A stretch of DNA of 64,000 nucleotides from Zonotrichia leucophrys gambelii (lineage: Eukaryota > Chordata > Aves > Passeriformes > Passerellidae), in assembly GCF_028769735.1 (NCBI RefSeq), contig NC_088179.1, positions 3,469,501 to 3,533,500 of the forward strand. The letters run 5' to 3'. The position numbers were made by a program, and so were the translations under genes. Positions 49,906 through 60,300 of the stretch are shown piece by piece; position 1 is the stretch's first letter; every line of letters begins with the position of its first letter. The notes under the pieces were generated by a model. It was not told where the DNA came from. It saw nothing but the letters and a program-made list of their open reading frames with translations, and ran no database searches.

Positions 49906-50665
49906 AATATGAGCTGTAAAGACAGCTAAAATAGATGTTTGTAATTACTGCTGCTTTTTTGAGTTTTCTCTGAAGCGCGTTGCAAACACCATAATTAATT
50001 GGATTTCAAACATTAAAATGCTTCAGTTGAGCAGCATGGGGGGTATGTGTGGCACAAACAGGTGGCTGCCTGAGGCAGGGGATTGTTTAATTGTTGTGGG
50101 CTGTGAGGCATCTGCATAAACACAGATTAGTCAGATCTAGCTGGAAGCAGGAGTCATCCTTTCAGCTGGAACTTCCTGTCACCAGTGCTTCACAAAATAA
50201 GGAAGATGTTCAAAGACAAGAAGTGGCACTACAGAGGTGTTATATTAGACTGACTGGTGTAGCCTGGTCCTTGGAGGCATTTGTTCTCATCACCACGCTG
50301 TGAAATCTGACCAAATTGGGTGCAGCAGACAACCTCCTCCCTGCAGAGTCAGCTTGTAGTCTGTCACGGAACGTGGGCACTGCAGCTCCAGACTGACACC
50401 AATTAGCACTTCTTGTCAGGAGATGTGTGCAGCCCCTGTGTGTGACTCAACCAGCAGAAGTGTTACTTAAGTGAGCCTGACACTCTTAGAAAAACAGGGC
50501 CAAAATCCAATTTTTTTAGCACAGTAGCTCATTGGTGCCAACTTCAGAGACTCTTATTTTTGCCTTAGACGGTGTCCTTTGAGAACAATATGTAATTTGA
50601 AATTATATAACTCCCTTTCATTTACTCACCATTGGATCTTGGTTTTGATTTGTTTGTTTTTCCAG

Positions 50666-50851
50666 ACTGGAACAAACGGATTGAATACAGGCCTGGCTCT
50701 GGCAGCATTCCCTTGTTTCCCAGCATCCACCTGGAGACGTGTGATGGACCAGTGTCCTCCATCCACACCACCATTGAGCTGCAGACCAATTACATCGGGA
50801 AGGGCTGTGATCGTGAAACCTACTCGGAGAAATCTCTGCAGAAATTATGTG
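50666..50851 (+). CDS. CLSTN2: CLSTN2 coding exon: linker between cadherin repeats and LNS domain
   Basis: This 186-bp exon has 61 whole codons and is phase 1 at both ends, so it is in-frame if skipped. The first codon, completed from the previous exon, gives Asp, so the junction reads CKPGWQ-D-WNKRIEY. It continues RPGSGSIPLFPSIHLETCDG, PVSSIHTTIELQTNYIGKGC and ends DRETYSEKSLQKLC. This Cys-containing stretch with HLETCD, GKGCDRETYSEKSL and KLCG is conserved through calsyntenins and leads into the laminin-G-like domain. Acceptor TTCCAG, donor G|GTATGG (not the common GTAAG/GTGAG, so a weaker donor). No unusual residue is seen. Confidence 0.96.
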
Positions 50852-51002
50852 GTATGGATATGGATTTCCCTTGACATAATAATGTTTTTGCAAACAAGGC
50901 ACCAGCTCTTTGTGACCTGTAAGCATGCAGAACTTGGATTTAGCTCAGCTGGCTCACTTTGGATTGTAGCAATGAAAATGGAGAGACTGATGATATTTGA
51001 CA

Positions 51003-51150
51003 GCTGCTCCATCCTTCTTTTCCATTTGTTTTCACTCCATACTTTCTCCCTGCCTTCTTTTAATTTTTTATCCCTCCTGCTCTGATTCCCCTCTCAATTT
51101 TTCCTTCTTCCTCCTTCCATCTCTTTCCCCTTCTTTCTTCCCTCTGCTAC
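51003..51150. repeat. C/T-rich tract
   Basis: Roughly 150 bp made mostly of C and T on the + strand (repeated CTTC, TCCC and TTCCTCC), about 150 bp after a splice donor. It could act as a binding site for polypyrimidine-tract proteins, but it may be simple low-complexity sequence. Confidence 0.6.
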
Positions 51151-52139
51151 AGATAGTGGTGTGACACTGTAGTGAGATTTCCAGTGTAGATTTGCCATCA
51201 CAGGAAGAACATAGGATTTGAAGGGAATTAAATCTCCCTGTTGTGTTTCAGTCCTCCTGACTCAGCTTTCTATTCTGCTGCTCAGTGCTGGGCCAGAGGA
51301 CAAAGAAACAAAAAGTAAAATAATATTCTGGGCAAAAATATTTAAGAAACATAAACTTCAGATAAGAGCTGACCTGGTGGAGAAATATTTCCTAATTTTT
51401 TCCTCCCTTTCTGTGCTTTTTGATAACTTTGTGTAAAATGCAGAAGTCAATTTTGAAAGGCAGGTTAAATACTTGAAGATATTTTTTTCAGATTTTAAGA
51501 TTCTGTATCTGACAAAGCAATGGCCACACAATAATCCATTCATCTTTTGAGATCAGATGTCTCTCCTGCTCTGATGTCCTTTGAGTCCTCCTCTGAAGCC
51601 CTGATGGTGTAGACATTAATTCTCATCTTCCCTGTCTCTTTGCCTGGTTTCTGTCTGAACTACTGTAGTAATTGTGCAATTTTTTCTATTTAAATGTGTG
51701 GATTTTAGTTCTGGGTGCTCTGGTGTAGGGCTTGCCTTTGCTCTGATAACCACCCAGCAGTGCTGCAGGCGTGTTAAGATCAATACACTGACCTTTAGGA
51801 AATAATTTTTGTAAATGAAAAATTTCAGCCAGTGTTACTAAATTATTAAAAATGGAGAAGCAATTTCCAGGGCAAAACGGTTGAGAGTTGCAATTATCAG
51901 TTATCAGTGGAGATGGAGAAAGGGAGGTAAAGGTGAATGGGAGTAGTAGCATTGTCATAAAATCTGAATGTTTTCAACTTCAAAATTGCTTAGTTAAGAT
52001 CACAAAAACAATCATGACTTTGATTCTATGTCTTTATCCAGCTGCCTGGGCTTTAGAAGAGCAGATGAAAATCCATCTGCCCCAATATGCATCCTAATCA
52101 TGGTAATGATATTAAATCTGAGAGGCAGACCAAGTCTTG

Positions 52140-52265
52140 ATTTCATAAAATACGAAAATTCTAATAAAAAGAAATATGTTAAATATTTATATAATAGCTT
52201 AATATATATAAATATTGTATATCAATTATATATAAATATTCTAGAAATAATATTTATATAATAGC
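52140..52265. repeat. AT-rich low-complexity stretch
   Basis: About 125 bp almost entirely A and T, with repeated TATATAAATATT and ATTTATATAATAGCT; the last motif occurs twice about 70 bp apart. No transposon ends seen. Confidence 0.8.
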
Positions 52266-53611
52266 TAAAGTCAAATACTTTTTTCCTCCTCTAAGAAACT
52301 GAATTAGCAGCCAAAAGAACTTTGCTTTGTGCTGTTACAGACCTGAACTGCAAATGTTACAGTCGCTCAGTGCAGACTATGAACAAGACCTAAACCACAG
52401 AATTATTACCTTGAAATCAAACAATGATAGCAGCTGTATCCAACAATATTATCATTTCAAGTGTAGGCTGAAAGGAGATACCTTCAGGTGGTGTAAAAGT
52501 CCTTAGTCGAGGAAGGTTTTACAAACTCAGTTTGCAGAGTGTGGCTTGACTGCCTCACCTGCTGACACTGGAGTAGAAAAGAGAATTACAGGCAATTCTT
52601 GGGTCTGCAGGGCCATTGTGGTGGCTCTGAGCAGGGTACAGACACCCCTGCTGAACTTCAGCTCTCCTCATCTGTGAAGGAAGAGAATGGAAAACACTTG
52701 AGAAAACAAGAATATAAGTGTGTATGTAAATAGGGGAGAAATTCTCACCGCTGAAAGGATTTTTCTTTTGGTCCAGGTTTTTCATATCTTCATAGCAAGC
52801 AGACATGGTAGAAACTTGTAACAGGACTTTGATGGAAAGGCTGTAAGTGACAATGTGCTTTACATGAGAATTGCATTTAGCCTGGCCTGCACTTTGCTAC
52901 TTAGTAATTTTTACCATCCTTAATGTAGAGAGAAGTCTTATGAAGGCCACTTAAATTATTTCTGGAAATCCATTTTCTCCCAGAAGTTACCTTATTGCAA
53001 CTAATATTTGGATGATAAAATCCTTTGAAATGCTGAAAACCCTGAATTTTTTTATACAGTGAAGCATGATGTGATTGCAGAGTGTGCAGAACTGAGCACT
53101 CATACAGCTCTACACCACGTAAAATGCAAGGCTCTCTCTGTAAAAGTAAAGATCCAGTTTATAAATCCTGTGCTCATTTCTTCATTTATCTGTTGGAAAT
53201 CTGGAGAAGAAGGATGTTAAGGAGGGCAAATTAAAACTCATTTTTTATATGAAGGAAGGTACAAGTCTGCTTTTCAATAACCCAGAGATTTGCATCCCTT
53301 GGACAGTCAAGGTGGGCAGCTTAAATGATTGAATTACACTTGAGTCATTTTAAAGGCAAGGAACTGTTAGTGTTGTGCCGCAAAGCATTTTAGAAAGCAT
53401 TCTTTCACCTTGTTACCTGACAGTAATAAAAAGTACAGACTGTCTAAAAGACACCACTTAGACTGCAAAAACATATCAGAAAAAATCACACTAAAATAAA
53501 TACAGGGTAAGGAGCCTCAAATATAGTGGAAAAACGGCTCTGGTGCTGTCTCCTTTCCCTCTGAGTGTAGATAAAATAGAAAATAATGGGATTCCTAATT
53601 CTCCCATGTGG

Positions 53612-53633
53612 CAGATGGGAAACTGAGGCAGGG
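53612..53633 (+). mobile_element. Possible MIR-type SINE fragment
   Basis: The string CAGATGGGAAACTGAGGCAG resembles the conserved CAGATGAGGAAACTGAGGC segment of MIR, an ancient CORE-SINE shared by amniotes. Only about 22 bp is convincing, so chance similarity cannot be excluded. Confidence 0.3.
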
Positions 53634-55494
53634 AAACGCTGTCAGCCTCAAGGCCCTGCTCCAGCCACAATCCTGCCCTGTCCATTATCCTGGGTGGTGC
53701 AGCATTGCAAGAGGCCCAAAGTTGTTCTGATCACAAAGAAGAGTTTGAGCTGGGTGTCATTTGGATCATTTGTTTCCAGCTAAGCCAGCAGTCTGGTCCA
53801 GCTCAGTGAGCAGCATCACTGTGTGCTTATCCTGGCACAAAGTTTGGAGCCCAAGTGTGCAGGATTGGGAGATGAGGTGGGGCCAAATCAAAAATAAATA
53901 AATCACTTGTGAAAATAAGCACTTGCATATGCAAGAGGTGCCTTAGGGGTCTTAGCTCAAAAATGAGCTTCATGCAACAGTTCCTACATCGTTCTGGAAG
54001 CATTTCGGGAGAAAAGGGCATCAGGCACTACATTGTGGAAGAGCACTGATCCCATGGCAAGGCTCTTCTGGGAACACCTCCAAAGAGATCCTGGCTCTTT
54101 GCATTGTTCCAGGTCTGTTTCTGTACATGGCTGAGCACTCTGGTTGGATTTACTAGGATAGGAAAAGCATGGTTTATTCCAGCAAAATCTCCCAAGTACA
54201 TAATCCAATGATTTTTCTTGGGACAGGATTAAAACACGTTACAGGATGAGATTCCAAACTTAGCCATAAATCTCCATGCAAATATAGGGAGATAAAGTAG
54301 AACCTGTTGAGCTTGGTGCTGGTTACACAAAATTCAGTGTCCTGTATTATCCAGAATTACAGTTTGTAAAATAAATACACTTTTTCTCCACGTTCCAACT
54401 ATGAATATGTAGGTTTTAGGTTTGATATTCAAAATATCACTTCAAAATAGCCTCATTTTACAGTAGTAAATTTTGGAGAAGAACCCAAGACATTCAATTA
54501 CAGAATAAGATAAATATTTCCAAATCATTGCTATAATACATTTTTAAAAGCCTCTATGAAACAATTCTACACACTTTTGGCTTAAATTTTTTTGCACTCC
54601 TGCAGAGATTTGGGTTCTTTTATCTCTTCTTGGATGGTGAAGGAGGGCAGAACACCTTAGCAGGGGACTTTTATGCCATCACAGTTTGCTCACCATATTG
54701 TTACTTGACAAAGCAGCAATAGGAATACAAAGATTGTTCATGCTTTTTACTCTTGGAATCGTATTTCCTGCTCCAGGCTGTCTTTCACCAGTAGGTCCCT
54801 GCTCTGGGTAGCTCCTTGCATGGTTTTCATAGTGCCTGGCAGCTGTTAAGCTGTAAGCAAACACAGAGCTGTGAAGAACTGTGCTGTTTTATCAGATCTT
54901 GGTACCGCGGTGTTTTCCATCTCCGTCTCTCATTAAAGAACACCCAGAGCTCCAACCATCAAATATGTGCCAGAAAGCAGCACTGGAGTGATATTATCTG
55001 GTTGGGATGAATCCCCCCACTGTGAATGGACATTCCTGCCAGGATTATTGGGGATATCCATGGCTGGCTGCTGGACACTGTGGGGCTGTCCTGCAATCAT
55101 GCCCACTGTGCTGTATGTTACAGCACATCGTCCCCACAAACCTTCCTGCTGTCAGGGAGGGAAGATAAATGCAGAAAATTTGTTTTGACTTAGCAGACCT
55201 TGAAATAGCTGAAGAAATGTCATTAATAAATTTCAGAAAATAATTAACATTTCTGAGAAAGAGAACTTTACATTATTTTCTATAGTTTTCTGTGCAGAAC
55301 ATTTAATCTAGAAAACTCTTGCTGGCTCATGATGGTTGGTATTTTATAATGTTTCAGTGATTTGGCATTGAGGCTGGTAGGACCATTTGGGTAGTAAAGT
55401 AGTCTAAAGAGTGTGAATCAGAACCCTAGCCTATATTAATCTTCACAGCTTTTTCACTGGTCTCTCATTGTGTTATTTATTGTGTGATTTGCAG

Positions 55495-55743
55495 GAGCTT
55501 CCTCAGGTGCCATTGACCTGTTACCATCTCCCAGTACAACAACCAACTGGACAGCTGGGCTCCTCATGGATAGCAATGACATGATTTTTAAATTTGATGG
55601 AAAGCAAGGAGCCAAAATTCCAGATGGAATAGTCCCAAAAAATTTAACTGATCAATTCACCATCACTCTGTGGATGAAACATGGACCTAGTCCTGGATTA
55701 AGAGCTGAGAAGGAAACTATTCTTTGCAACTCTGACAAGACAG
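55495..55743 (+). CDS. CLSTN2: CLSTN2 coding exon: start of the laminin-G-like (LNS) domain
   Basis: This 249-bp exon has 82 whole codons, phase 1 at both ends. The peptide begins ASSGAIDLLPSPSTTTNWTA, then GLLMDSNDMIFKFDGKQGAK, IPDGIVPKNLTDQFTITLWM, and KHGPSPGLRAEKETILCNSD before KT. The IFKFDGKQGAKIPDG to FTITLWMKHG run is the opening of the LNS/concanavalin-like fold. N-glycosylation sequons NWT and NLT are present, as in the family. Third-base GC is low (30 of 82), in contrast with the next exon. Acceptor TTGCAG, donor ACAG|GTGAGT. TTTN in place of the wording I recall near NWT is a minor difference. Confidence 0.96.
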
Positions 55744-56211
55744 GTGAGTCTGTGTATGGAAAAAATGTTATGCAAAGGGGATATCAACAGCAGTAGAGTG
55801 TTGCCATGTCTCCTCATTTAATTTGGCCTTAGAAAAAACTAATCTCAGATGGTGCCACTCCAAGCATTGCTGCCTTAAGAGCTTACTGAAGGACATAAAT
55901 TTCAAACACAGCTGGGATAACACAGCTAGAGATTTCACAGGAATTGACTGATAGCATAACTAAATTATGTTTAATTCTTTTTCATTATTTAGATTTAAAC
56001 ACTTCTAATTCTTCACTGAAACAAGTTTGACAAAATACGCATTTGGATTTCATTTATTAGCTAGGGCAGGATGATTCCATGAACAAAGCTGATACGACAC
56101 AATTCAAGAAGAGTCCTACTAATCCATGAAAAAGCTCAGTTCTGTGGGGTTTCTGTGCTGTGTCTGGGTGCTGTTGGTGTGTGAGGCACCAAGGGCTGTG
56201 TGTCCCCGCAG
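55744..56211 (+). other. CLSTN2: CLSTN2 intron, 468 bp
   Basis: Short intron with donor GTGAGT and acceptor CCCGCAG. Its first 350 bp are AT-rich and its last 60 bp turn GC-rich, so the composition change precedes the next exon. No feature other than splice sites was found. Confidence 0.93.
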
Positions 56212-56333
56212 AGATGAACCGGCACCACTACGCGCTCTACGTGCACAACTGCCGCCTCGTGTTCCTGCTGCGCAAGGACTTCGACCAGGCCGACACCTTC
56301 CGCCCCGCCGAGTTCCACTGGAAGCTCGACCAG
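56212..56333 (+). CDS. CLSTN2: CLSTN2 coding exon (last seen): LNS domain, extremely GC-rich
   Basis: This 122-bp exon holds 40 whole codons, entering in phase 1 and ending in phase 0. The split codon with the previous exon gives Glu, so the junction reads CNSDKT-E-MNRHHYALY. It continues VHNCRLVFLLRKDFDQADTF and RPAEFHWKLDQ. The family continues with a DxEWHYYV-type segment, which is not in the window, so the following intron exceeds 7.6 kb. All 40 third codon positions are G or C and 13 CpGs are present in 122 bp. The donor CAG|GTACCC is unusual (GTACCC, not GTAAGT). Reading frames on the other strand of this exon are shadows. Confidence 0.96.
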
Positions 56334-56369
56334 GTACCCCCCTCCTGCTTCCCGAGGTCATCCAGGACC

Positions 56370-57361
56370 TCTAAGAGCCAAAATGAGGGATGCGGGACTC
56401 CAGGCAGCTCTCCAAAATGCAATTTATTACATCCAAGACATTACAGCAATCTGGGGTGGTGGGCGACAGAGCTGTGCCTACAGCTGTCAGCTCCAGCTGC
56501 AGGCACGCCTGGAGTCCTGCACCCCTAAATCAGGCTCTTACTGATGGTGCCCAACGTTGAGTGCAACTGTAACAGCCTAAATGAGAGATGTGGGACTCCA
56601 GGTGGCTCTCCAAAATGCAGTTTGTTCCATCCAAGAGGTTACAGCAGCCCAGGGTTGTGGGTGACAGAGCTGTGCCCACAGCTGTCAGCTCCAGCTGCAG
56701 GCAGGCCTGGAGACCCTTTGGTTTTGGTTACAATGCATTATATACTTTTCTTTGCTGAGCATCTTAATACAGTAGAACCAATCTATACCTTAACTATTAC
56801 CTATAGCCTATCATAACTACTGTAATTACCATATTCACGTTACTGTTCTCCAATCACTCAAAGTTAGTATGTTACAGTTTAAGCTAGAAGTCGTTATTCA
56901 GTTTTCTTGCAGTGGAAAATTCTGAGACCTTTTTTCTACTTGCCACATCGGCAGGCTTGTTTGTTTGCCTGTGCTCTTTTTCTGCTTGGTAAAAACATCT
57001 TGTTTGAGGTGGGTTTATCCTTTGTTCTGTCATAAAAACCCCTCCTAACTAACACACCCTTTGCCTCCTTGGTTATCCAGTAAGACTGGCTCAGCAATTA
57101 TTTTCTTCTATATCAAAACTTGCTTCCATCTCTATTCCTTCATCAGACTCTAAATTTAAAAATCTTTCTGCTAAGCACACGTATCTGTGAGACTTTCTTG
57201 TCAAACTTTCATCCCTCCCAACAAGGACCCTTCCTCCTCCTCTGGCCTTTAGGCAGCACATGGAACCACCCAGATCCCACAGCAGCTGTCCAGAGTCTGT
57301 CCGGAATCTCTCGGAATTACACTGCAACTTGCAAGTGTTTCAACTCCATTTAGGATCCACA
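56370..57361 (-). mobile_element. ERV LTR region with a partial duplicated unit, beside a splice donor
   Basis: 56568-57361 begins TGTAACAGCC and ends GGATCCACA, so on the minus strand it reads TGTGG...TTACA with TG...CA ends. A TATA-like TATATAA (near 56738-56745, minus) lies before a motif that is AATAAA-like in unit 1 (56423-56428) but mutated in unit 2. About 150 bp is present twice, at about 56373-56520 and about 56570-56717, offset by 197 bp, with shared text such as CTCTCCAAAATGCA and AGCTGTCAGCTCCAGCTGCAGGCA. Between them lies TGGTGCCCAACGTTGAG (56545-56561), like a tRNA-Lys primer site but on the + strand. No target duplication was found. It starts about 40 bp past the last exon. Confidence 0.65.
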
Positions 57362-60300
57362 TAAAAAGAGACAAATAAGTTAACTTTGTCAAGTCATTTT
57401 ATGACTAGTTTTTTGTTGTTTATTTTAACTGGGCCACTTTAAATGGTATAGAGCTTTATATCCTTTGGCAGTGGAGAGAGATGTGACATTGCATATAGTT
57501 CCCTAAATGTTTTCCATTTATAATTTTAAAAAAAATCTGCTTTATTTTTATTTATATATAAAATCTGCACAATGGGAGTGATGGAAACCTTTTTGCTAAA
57601 GAGTATGCTGATACACAGAAAGGCACTTCTATTATATTGTAAATCCTATCTGCAGACCTTTTCTTTTATCTGCTGTGCTGTATGTAATTTTGCCTTATTA
57701 TTAAGTGTATATTGCAAGAAAATTATTATTAAAGAGATAAGAGTTGCCTTTCATAGGTTTGTTCATTCTAGGTAGGATAAGCATCATTTGGGTGAAAGAA
57801 GACAGACTTCAGAAAGTACTATTTTTTCAAAGTAAATTTCTTCTTATCTTTGAGTCCAAAGTATGCTATGGAAAATGTAGCCATAGGAATGTTTACTTTT
57901 CTAATTTGCCTTGTAAAGGTATATAAAAATGAGATCTCCATCGTGGTTATCAGATGAGTGTGGTAAGAAGGCCTGTGGTGGTCATGGCACTCGCTTTGCA
58001 TTTAACACTAACCAGTCTGGAATCAGTTTGTGCTGTACTCAATAGGAAATCTTAGTGTCACAAAATAAATTGAAATTAAATCATATTGAATATTGCAAGT
58101 CAGGAGTAACTGGTATCATCTCAGATAAGGCTGTTGTGAGTGCTGAAGATGGAGTTGTATTTCTAAGCTCAGTACTAAGCATCTAATTAATGATAATGCA
58201 AGGTTTTGGGAAGTATTTTGATTTTGAAAATTGAGTGCAGTCAACTTTTATATCCTTAAAATGAGAGAGAACCAGTGTCCTCTCAATAAATTAAATTTGT
58301 GTGTGACTCTTGTAACTTGGCCATGAACTTTCCTAACTACTACTGAAAACTCCTACATGATGTAAACTAGAGACAGAAAATATTTTTTAGGTCACTTGAT
58401 TAATTGCCTTTCATTCGGCTGCTGTCAATTGATTTCCACAGTATATTTTCAGCTATTGTTTATAGATGAAAAAGAAAGTAAGATTAAAGTATAAATAAAG
58501 TTTGTTATGGGTTGTGTGCCCAGACTTCCATGAAGATGGATTTATATTGTCAAGGTGATACTGTTGTAAGTTTTGTCATGAAGGGACCTCATAAAAATTG
58601 CTGCTTTATCTCTTCTTCATGCTTCATCTGGCCTATATGGTAGAGTAAATTAAAAGAAACTGAAAATAAAACATATGTGAATAATGGGCCAGGAAGGAAC
58701 TTGCATGGTTTTAAAGACAAGGCAGTGAGAAATTGTCACTATAATGTAGTAAATTGATGCCTTCTTCTAACTGTATACCCAGAGTGGTATATCTTAGAAA
58801 GCCCAGGATATTTTAAAACCACATCATAAAACTAGGGTCCTACTCAATATGAAAAAAAGCTGGACTAGACTTCCAGGAGTAGATTAATTTGATTATTTGC
58901 ATATTTCGACACTGACATACCTCTGGAAATCTCACCTTCAAAACAGATCATTCTGCAGTGGCAAACCCTCTGATTCCCTGCTGCTGTTGTTGTTTTGCTA
59001 AGAAAAGCCTGGGAATGGAGCTGTGCCCAGCTGCTGTCCCTGTTCCCCACCTGCCCTGTGGGCCAGGGCTCTGCAGACAGCACAGGGCAGAAATTAATCT
59101 GCAAGAGCCTCCAGGGCTTGGTCCCAGCCACAGCCAGAGCAGAGGAAAATGTGGCACAGCACTTTATTGCTGAGCTCACTTTATGAACGCAACAATCCAG
59201 AGATTGTTTTTGCTGAGAGATACCCAGTGACCTTGGAAGAGGGTGAAGCTTGAACTGGCGAAATCATTTATCACTCTCACTGCAGAACAGTAAAATTTAT
59301 GATACCAGCTGCTCTGGGCTCTATCTACTCCATGAGACTCCTCATTCTTTCAGGGCACTGACTAGGTTTAATTTAATTGTCTAGATCTCATTTCTGTGCT
59401 GGGTGAGTTTGGCATACACCTTAGCTGCAGGCTCTGTCCTTGTCTGGATAAAGGGATCCACGGAACATTTTACACAGCTGCACCTGAGCAGTGCATCTGC
59501 AGCCTCTCAACACCGTGACAGCCTTGCACAAGCAGTGTGGGGAAACTCCAAATGACAGTATCTGCCAGGCCAGCTCTGGGAATATTGTGTCTTTAAGTCA
59601 GTTCATAAACCTAAGGATTTATTTCCATTATGGCTTTCAGTTTATTTGTCCCTATTTGTTCCATTAATGGCCTTTGCTAGATGGATTTTTCACTTACTGC
59701 ACTTCTCCATGACCTGAGAGTGCCACAGCCCTGGGCAGACGTGCCTGTATTAGTGACCTGCAAAAGGTGCTGATAATCAGAGCTATCAGACTTTTTGCTG
59801 AGGGTGTCCTTATTATTTATAAGAAACATGGGAAGAAAGAAGTATGGATAGTTTGGGATTTTCCCCCCTGTCATCCTTGTGCAAATTAAGTGTCTTAGTT
59901 GTGAGAGAATCCATTAGCAGTAATCTGGGAGAAAAGGTATGGAAAGAGCAATGTTAAAGAAAATCAGTGTCAGGTCTGTAACATTGGTAATAAAAACTGC
60001 AATAGATGCCCAGGTAGAGGAGGTTCCTTCATTTTATTTCCATTTCTTTGTAAGCCCAGGTGTTTCCTTTGTTTCAGGATCATGACCTTTTTCCTGAATT
60101 TCCCGTTCAAAAGTTTAAATTGAATAAATATCATGATGTGTTTGTCAGCATTTATGTAATTACTTTTCTCATACTTGAAGTATTGGACGCTTTTTAAACC
60201 CAAGAACTTGTTACAAAAAGGACAGAAATTACTCTTAACAAAACAAAAAGTTTTGTTACCAAAGTCACTAAAAGGCATCTACATTATTATCTAATTATCT

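Larger units (their letters stand above)
39500..50665 (+). other. CLSTN2: CLSTN2 intron, 11.2 kb
   Basis: Donor GTAAGG; acceptor TTTTTCCAG after a T-rich tract. Contents: a GC-richer segment at about 45480-46290 with a 20-bp minisatellite at 45812-46077, and a CR1 3' end at 49564-49905. The long minus-strand frames around 45690-46227 come from the minisatellite. Elsewhere (39500-45480, 46290-49563 and 49906-50665) the sequence is ordinary AT-rich intron with no gene or repeat family I can name. Confidence 0.87.
50852..55494 (+). other. CLSTN2: CLSTN2 intron, 4.6 kb
   Basis: Donor GTATGG, acceptor TTGCAG. It holds a C/T-rich tract at about 51003-51150, an AT-rich simple stretch at 52140-52265, and a short MIR-like fragment at 53612-53633. 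I see no gene or LTR here. Confidence 0.88.

Noticed and set aside
56119..56528. Alternative frames of 60 to 122 codons over and around the last exon
   Set aside because: They are shadows of the GC-rich CLSTN2 exon and the LTR after it; only the calsyntenin frame fits the splice sites and family.
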